NCBI GenBank assembly: GCA_949316235.1
Contig: OX438758.1
Location: 7,783,731-7,847,730 of the forward strand
Length of the DNA: 64,000 nt
Reading direction: 5' to 3'
From: Oegoconia quadripuncta
Lineage: Eukaryota > Arthropoda > Insecta > Lepidoptera > Autostichidae
Positions 58,032-64,000 of this stretch are shown piece by piece. Each line of letters opens with the position of its first letter. Within the stretch, counting starts at the first letter, position 1. The notes under the pieces are model-generated. The model saw nothing but the letters and a program-made list of their open reading frames with translations. It searched no databases and was not told the DNA's origin. Made by a program: the position numbers and the translations under genes.

Positions 58032-58429
58032 AGCCAAGCGTCCTGAATAACTCTACATCTTTATCAGAGGAAGTTATTATAAGAATTTGTCGATTCAAGC
58101 AACTAAATTTATTGAAAACTATCAACATTGTGCAAGGAAGGCTATAACTGTGGTCTTCGAAGAAATGTGCTTCCTATGACGGCGTTTAATTAAACGTTAA
58201 CTTAGCTAACTTTAACGTTGCCGTTTCGAGGAAGCAATTTCACAGAGTCAGTGACGAAATCGTGGACTATACGTATTTATAAAATCAAAAATAGCAGCAC
58301 TATCGATCAGACATTTTATGCATTATTCTCAAAGTCTATTCATCTTATTCTCAAAGATTGAGTTTCTATGTTATCCAGGCTGGAGCTACAGGGGTTTAAA
58401 AACACGCCGAATCGTTTCGAGAACAAGTT

Positions 58430-58750
58430 TTTATTTTTATGCACAATGGGTTAGTACTTGACCTCAATCACACTTGATGTTAAGTTAAGATGAGGTCGAA
58501 GGTGGAAGCGTAGGTACTGTGACCCGGAAACCCTCATCTTATTTTGGCGACTGGCTATCTCATCTTTGACAACCGAAACACAACAATGTTATTAACATTG
58601 CTGTTTGGCGGCAGACTTAGATAAGATGGACATTTAAAATGCCCTATCACCAACTAAACCGAGTACTAAACATGTTCCCCGCCGGGGATCGAACCCGCGA
58701 CCTTCGATTCGTAAACCCTATGTTGTTCACATTAAGCCACGGAGGCGGTT
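58430..58750 (-). repeat. SINE-C, near full length
   Basis: Complete head with box B and body carrying a small deletion around CTAGCTACCACC. Confidence 0.85.
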
Positions 58751-58940
58751 AAAAAAGAAAATACATAGTAACAAAAGTATTATTGCTATGCCCCGTGACC
58801 CTCATTGACTCGTCTTGGCGCACTGCCGCCGCCGTGCCCCCTGAAACTAACACACAAATTATATTTTTAATTAAATCCTATACAGCGCTAATCTATACCA
58901 GCAGTAAATTGTGTTGTTTAAGGGAAATGCACGAATTATA

Positions 58941-59465
58941 CCGTAAGGAAAAAATAGGGCATAATTAGGTAAGTGAAATAGAAGGCAATATGTAGCTTAA
59001 TTTTTTTTTTTCATAACCAACATCGACTAAAGCGTTGTGTCATTTGACGCTCGCGTTTGTAGCCTATTCCACATAATTACACCATTAAATTAAATAAATA
59101 AAAAAACACTAGCTACCACCAATCTAAATCTGCCGCCAAGCAGCAAGGTGTTCCGGTTGTCAGAGATAAGATAGCCAGTCCTCCAAAGGTGTTGGGGTTT
59201 CCGGGTCAGTACGCTTCCACCTTCGACCTCATCTTCACTTAACATCAGGTGTGATTGAGGTCAAATACGAACCCGTCGTGCATAAAAGAAAAACTTGAAG
59301 AAAATATGATTTCCAAATAAATTTCGCATGATAGAAACCCTATGAATCCCGCCAGTCGCATATCAATCTCTGATTGGCGCGTGTGATGATGGTCTTGAAA
59401 AAAAAATCTACTTATGCCAATAACTTCTATTTTACTTGCCTAATATGCCCTATTTTTGCCTTCCC
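58941..59465. mobile_element. CCGTAAGG MITE copy carrying a SINE-C insertion
   Basis: Left end CCGTAAGGAAAAAATAGGGC after TA, right end TAATATGCCCTATTTTTGCC, decayed. The interior (AATCCCGCCAGTCGCAT) matches the MITE at 30171-30521 in reverse. Confidence 0.75.
59107..59288 (+). repeat. SINE-C 3' half nested in a MITE
   Basis: GCTACCACCAATCTAAATC through CGTCGTGCATAAAAG. The head and first half are absent. Confidence 0.8.
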
Positions 59466-60383
59466 TTTTTTTTCATTCAAAAAACTCATCCGGTGTATTC
59501 AAAATATGCTGACGATGATGTAAATTATGTTTACTGTGGGGTCGATTGTTGTATGGGCGGTGGGTTCCCCTTATATCCAAACCCGTTAGATATTATAGGT
59601 ACCGTGGTTATTAACGAACGTTCAGACATCCGAGCTCGCATTTTATAACATAAGTGAGATCAACGGTAACACTACCAAAGTAAATTGGCCGCGCGACTCC
59701 ACCTGCCTACAACCTACCTAATATTAGTCGTGTAAACTCTAAATACAAAATTGATATATAGATAAAGTAAGTAGTAGATAGTTATTTGAATTTCGAAATA
59801 TAAAACATAAAATTACTCTCTTTTGCTTACTGAAAGAAAATTTTTAATTTAAAACTATAACGGGCAAGACTGCGCAAAGGGGAACTTGTGAAAATGTTTA
59901 ATGGGACTGGATGTTTACCTTAGAACGCAGTTACAGACAAGTTCAGGGAGAAAATTAGCTCTCTTCACTTTTATACTTTTGAATTTTCATAGTACTCACT
60001 ACCACTTGCTTTGAATAAACAGTTATGAGGTATTTATTTTTATTATCTACTCAAAGATATTGCGAATTTTGTGTTGCTACATATCTAACCTTACCAATAG
60101 GTGTCTGTACACACTAGAGATTTTTCCAGTGATTTCACGGCGCTGCGAGATTGTGGCCATATCGCGAATGAAGAAAGACGGTACAATAAAATTGAGATTT
60201 CATCGCGATATTCCCGAATGTCACAACAGTTTATTGAAGAGAAAACATTAAAAAAATTACCGAAAACGTATACTACTCTACAGCGAGTAGGTACAGTCTG
60301 AAACAGGCCTGCGTAATACAAATGAAGTTTTCTGGAGCACAAATATTTTACTCTTCGGTTATAGATAGATAAGGTAGTAAGTA
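59466..60383. other. no gene seen
   Basis: Short overlapping chance frames at 60060-60340 show no conserved motif. Confidence 0.5.
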
Positions 60384-60836
60384 GTGTTTGGTGTAGTGGT
60401 TAGAAACTATGTCCACTATACCAACAGGTCGCGGGTTCGAATCCCGCTAGGGGCATATGTTTGTGTGATGAATATTTCGGCGTTCTGTTATTGGAGAGTT
60501 ATTGCACGGGTAATATTTATATTGTTTGGTTTGTGTAGCAGCTCATTGTAACATTGTAATGATACGGATATACTTATTGTAAACTTCATAACTTGTAAGC
60601 TCTGTGAAATACTAAATAATAATAAATAAATAAAATAAAATAATTACGGACATATTGTGTACCCGAGTTATAGATGTTTTCATTTATAATAAGTATTTAT
60701 TTACAAAAAAAAATGTATTTATGTAGTATATCAACTATCTGGTATCCACAACGCAAGCATATATTGCTTACTGTGGAACTAGATTGCGCTGTGTGTATGT
60801 CTAAGGATATTTATTTATTTATTTATAGCTCAGTTT
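60384..60836 (+). repeat. SINE-A split by an insertion
   Basis: Head and start of body up to TGTGTGATGAATATT (about 60470), then about 175 bp of foreign sequence ending in (AAATA)n, then the body resumes at ACGGACATATTGTGTACCCG and runs to the tail. Confidence 0.8.
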
Positions 60837-61049
60837 ATGGAATTGTGCAAAAAGTAAACCTGATTTTGAGCTATATCCAAGGAGAACATGGGTGAACGTG
60901 CAAGATCAAGTAAGTAAAACATTGGACAATGACTTTGAGAGTTGTGGTTAAACGGCCAAGATGCTGGCATTATTCATGTAAAGTAGCCCTGTATGATTAA
61001 TTATGGAACCGACTGAACCTACAACAATTCCCAGCCCCATGTCAAAATC

Positions 61050-61520
61050 TAATTTTTTTTTAATATGAGAGGGCGGCAAACGAGCATGCGGGTCACCTGA
61101 TGGAAAGCAATCACCGCCGCCCATGGACGGATGTCCACACACCAAAAGGGTCACAGATGCGTTGCCGGCCTTTGAGGAAGGTGTAGGCTCGTTTCTTGAA
61201 GGTTCCAATGTCGTACTCGTTCGGGAATACCGCTGCAGGAAGTCCGTTCCACAGGGTGGTCGTACGTTGTAAGAAGTTTCTTGAGAAACGTACAGTGGAA
61301 GACTTCCACTCATCCAGGTGATGTGGATGGAAATTTAATTTTCGGCGAGAAGTGTATCGGTTAAATTGAGCAGCGGGTATTAGCTCGAACAGTTCTTCAG
61401 AACACTCCCCATGAAATATGCGATAGAGAATGCAGAGGGACGCGACGCCTCTTCGCAACGCCAGGGGATCCAGTCGGTCAGTGAGACTCTCTTGGCCGAT
61501 AATTCGGACTGCGCGACGTT
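61050..61520 (-). pseudogene. LINE ORF2 C-terminus and 3' end
   Basis: Minus strand reads [51 protein letters not shown] and [14 protein letters not shown], the classic end of a Jockey/CR1-like ORF2, without stops for 115 codons. It is followed by GGCGGCGGTGATTGCTTTCC and TTTGCCGCCCTCTCATATTA then A-run. Confidence 0.75.
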
Positions 61521-61695
61521 GAATTTCTTATTTGACATTATTTATCTTTCGATGATACACTGCAAGTCCATAGCATGATAGGTACCTAGCCGATTGTGCC
61601 CAATACTTTTTCTCCCTGGTTTATTGGCAGCTGCTATTTTTTTTTGAGAATAAATTTACTTTTGCAATCTCTACGTAAAAAGCAAAAGCATCGAC

Positions 61696-61948
61696 GACCT
61701 GTTTGGTGTAGTGGTTAGAAACTCTGCTGCTATACCAAAAGTTCGCGAGTTCGAATCCCGCTAATGAATACAGACATGTGTTCCCGAGTTATGGATGTTT
61801 TTCATTTATATATGTATTTATTTACAAAAAAAATGTATTTGTGTAGTTTATCAACCATCTGGTATCTATTAATACAAGCCTAGTTGTTTAGTGTGGAACT
61901 AGATGGCGATGTGTGTATGTGCAAAGATATTTATTATTTAATTATTAG
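61696..61948 (+). repeat. SINE-A, near full length
   Basis: Head GTTTGGTGTAGTGGTTAGAA, box B GAGTTCGAATCCCGC, with a 20-bp deletion just after the head (GCTAATGAATACAG). Full body and tail. Confidence 0.85.
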
Positions 61949-62628
61949 ATTTATGTTTGGCAATCGTAATTACCTGCCTTTCATGTGACATTTTATTATT
62001 GTCCCCTTTTTAGTTCGTTAATACACGAGTAATGTCATGTATAGGTACTTACTGGGCGTGTTTATGCTTAATAGTCATTCACCGTCTTTCTATAAGAGGT
62101 AAGACATCGATCGACTGAAAGTATAGGTAGGTCCACTAAGACCCGTATTAATAAATCGTTCTTAAGATTGCGATGACCTTAAGTTAACGCTTGAGAACCA
62201 TCAATTCAGAGACGCCTCTCAATCTCAAGATCAACTTATTAATACTGTGTTTAGATTATGAGTGGGCTTAACTTTTTAGGCAAATTTCGAAAACTTGACT
62301 TGTACATAATCTACAATAATAGAGTGCATTACTTAAGGTTTCCTCGTAACTAATTCCAAACATCACATTTCAAATATGTAGGTATAAAAAGGTCGAACCT
62401 TAATCTGATTTAAAATCCCATTTTAAAATAGCGTAACCTGCAAAGGAGTTAGATAAATCTCAAGTATAAAATGGGGGTAGTTGAGAAAAAGCAATCCGCC
62501 CAGCGAGGCCGACTGTTTGCGTAGGTAAATTAGTTGCTAGTTCTGTCTGCGCGGAAGTTAGATTGCCCCTTGACTCTCCACTTCTTTAATTTTTCTGTGA
62601 TGCAGTTTACGATCTACGTTTGCGTTCC
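61949..62628. other. no gene seen
   Basis: Unique-looking AT-rich sequence. Confidence 0.5.
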
Positions 62629-62757
62629 TTGCAGTAAAAAATATAAAATGATTAACGTTTAAATAGTTTTATTTACTTATTTATTTATTATTTATTTATT
62701 AATAAATAAGTAAATAAAACTATTTAAACGTTAATCATTTTATATTTTTTACTGCAA
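62629..62757. repeat. perfect 57-bp inverted repeat (hairpin)
   Basis: Arms 62629-62685 and 62701-62757 (starting TTGCAGTAAAAAATATAAAA) are exact complements around a 15-nt AT loop. The right end abuts a SINE-B tail. Confidence 0.95.
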
Positions 62758-62976
62758 TTTCGGACACTTACACCAATCATCTAGTCCCAAACTAAGCAAA
62801 GCTTGTACTATGGATACTAGATAACGGATAAACATACATAAATATTTATATAAACATCCATGACTCAGAAATAAATGTTCATATTCATCACACAAACATT
62901 TACCCGCCGCGGGATTCAAACCCGCAACCGTTGGTTTCGCTGACAGGGTCACTATCCACTACACCAATCGGTCGTC
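62757..62976 (-). repeat. SINE-B, full length
   Basis: Complete body and head. The B box reads GGGTTTGAATCCCGC. Confidence 0.85.
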
Positions 62977-63866
62977 GTTATTATTTTTAACTACATTATA
63001 TACATAACGTGACGGACCTGTATCTTATATATCCCAAACATAAGCGTCTGGGTTTTGTAAACATTCAAAATTTATAATATCTATACGCGTAGTGATTACC
63101 TCTTAACAATATCCAGGGTTCGCCTCATAAGTTATTTAATAATTACCTAGTCGTCAATTTAGTTTTTTTTTTAAAAATGTAATAAATAAACAAGAACTTT
63201 TCATTTGTTAGTTTGTCAGTCGAATGTTTATTGACAAACTTACACCTAAATAAGTTTAGTGATCTAAGGCTAAACTAAAAATAGTTATAACGTTGCCAAT
63301 AACAATGGATATTACACAATTTAAAATTGTTATTAATTAGAAGACCATCAGAGTCGACGCTATACATTACCTCTGTCTTTTGCAGTAAGCGCTACTTTTT
63401 TCCGCCGAGGAATAAAAATAAATAAAAATGCTTTTTAACTATTTCTACAAGATATTTTTATGCTTGTCGATTCAAACCAAACTGTAATATGTAGGCTGTA
63501 TGTAGTCGCTGTCATAGCCAACGATAATTACACATTTTAAAAACATTTTTGACAGTTTGCTAAATTGACAAGTGATTAGAAAAACAGCTGTGAAATAAAC
63601 GAAAATACACAAAAAACTCGAAAGAAATACTCCCAAATAAAACAATCTATCCAATGTGTGTATTGGAATTAAAATTTGTGACTTTAACATCCAATTTTTG
63701 TCATTTGCTTCGTTGTGAAAGTTAGGTTATGTGTATGAGTCAGGATGATTCTGTGTTGAGATGATATGAAGTTTTCTACGTCGTGCCTTTAAGTCTACTG
63801 CCTTATATGGGTTGAAGAGGGTTGTGCTTGTGTACCTTGATCTTTTTGTAGTGATTTTCTGCCAAA
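62977..63866. other. AT-rich flank and possible promoter of the right-edge gene
   Basis: No repeat recognised between about 63470 and 63866. No clear TATA box or initiator could be fixed. Confidence 0.4.
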
Positions 63867-63967
63867 ATGAGCGACCATGAAGGGCCCAGTGGGTCAGGGT
63901 CTCAGGGGGCAGACAAAGGGGAGAACAACACGAGGACAGTGTCGCAGCCAATGCCCACTGGATCAAG
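63867..63967 (+). CDS. possible first coding exon of an unrecognised gene (runs off window)
   Basis: ATG in the strong insect context CCAAAATG opens a 33-codon frame, MSDHEGPSGSGSQ and onward. It is rich in Gly, Ser and Asn and clearly more GC-rich than its surroundings. It ends at a plausible donor AAG|GTTTGT (63968). The frame stays open to the window end if no splice is used. About 150 bp upstream contain no recognised repeat, which suits a promoter or 5' UTR. The product is not recognised. It could still be a chance frame. Confidence 0.45.
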
Positions 63968-64000
63968 GTTTGTTCATTCGATCCTTTGTGTGTGCATCCG

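Noticed and set aside
2519..62960. tRNA genes suggested by GGTTCGAATCC boxes
   Set aside because: Every such box sits in a SINE head followed by the same SINE body; no acceptor stem closes after the T-arm.
2500..62980. CRISPR-like regularly spaced repeats
   Set aside because: Spacing is irregular, units are SINEs of about 200-320 bp in both orientations, and the genome is a eukaryote with spliced genes.

Overview
This is an AT-rich, repeat-saturated piece of an insect nuclear genome, most likely a moth or butterfly. The evidence is several tRNA-headed SINE families, Jockey/CR1-type LINE tails, 'cgacttcaaaaaaggagg' repeats and long-TIR DNA transposons of the kinds usual in Lepidoptera, together with two intron-containing insect-type alpha-1,3-fucosyltransferase genes. 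There are no operons, ribosome binding sites, CRISPR arrays or bacterial genes. All coordinates and identities were read by eye; no database search was run.

Only two host genes are well supported. FucT-1 (minus strand, 9481-11501, two exons, 451 aa) and FucT-2 (plus strand, 45936-49866, three exons, 385 aa) are paralogous type II Golgi fucosyltransferases. They share a phase-2 intron at exactly the same codon. FucT-1 keeps the canonical donor-binding motif (FENS...YVTEK). FucT-2 has LEDS...YITDS there, so it may be inactive or altered. A third, tentative gene begins at the right edge (63867-63967), with a good Kozak context and a splice donor.

Layout. 0-9 kb: relics of SINE-A, a complete non-autonomous hAT element with an 8-bp target duplication (4628-5388) and a 120-bp tandem-array element (7120-8041). 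9-12 kb: FucT-1. 12.3-18.8 kb: a nested transposon block bounded by 353-bp inverted repeats that look identical. Inside are a 240-bp x3 tandem repeat, a Helitron-like fragment, a mariner helix-turn-helix piece fused to a MULE (Mutator-like) transposase piece, and a TTAA-flanked long-TIR element carrying a MITE. 19-25 kb: SINEs and a second, inverted copy of the 120-bp-array element that splits a SINE-C. 25-33 kb: SINE-B, LINE tails, a CA/GC dinucleotide tract and MITEs. 33.5-36.2 kb: a 5'-truncated LINE with an intact reverse transcriptase. 36-45 kb: LINE 3' ends, a mariner relic and SINEs. 45.9-49.9 kb: FucT-2, whose introns are full of SINEs, including a 5S-rRNA-derived one. 50-64 kb: more SINEs, a mariner-type element with 268-bp TIRs (54812-56089), MITE pairs and a 57-bp perfect palindrome.

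SINE family names used here (my labels): SINE-A, tRNA head 'TTTGGTGTAGTGGTTAGAAA'; SINE-B, tRNA head 'ATTGGTGTAGTGGATAGTGA', with a body homologous to A; SINE-C, head 'CCTCCGTGGCTCAATG'; SINE-5S, head derived from 5S rRNA.
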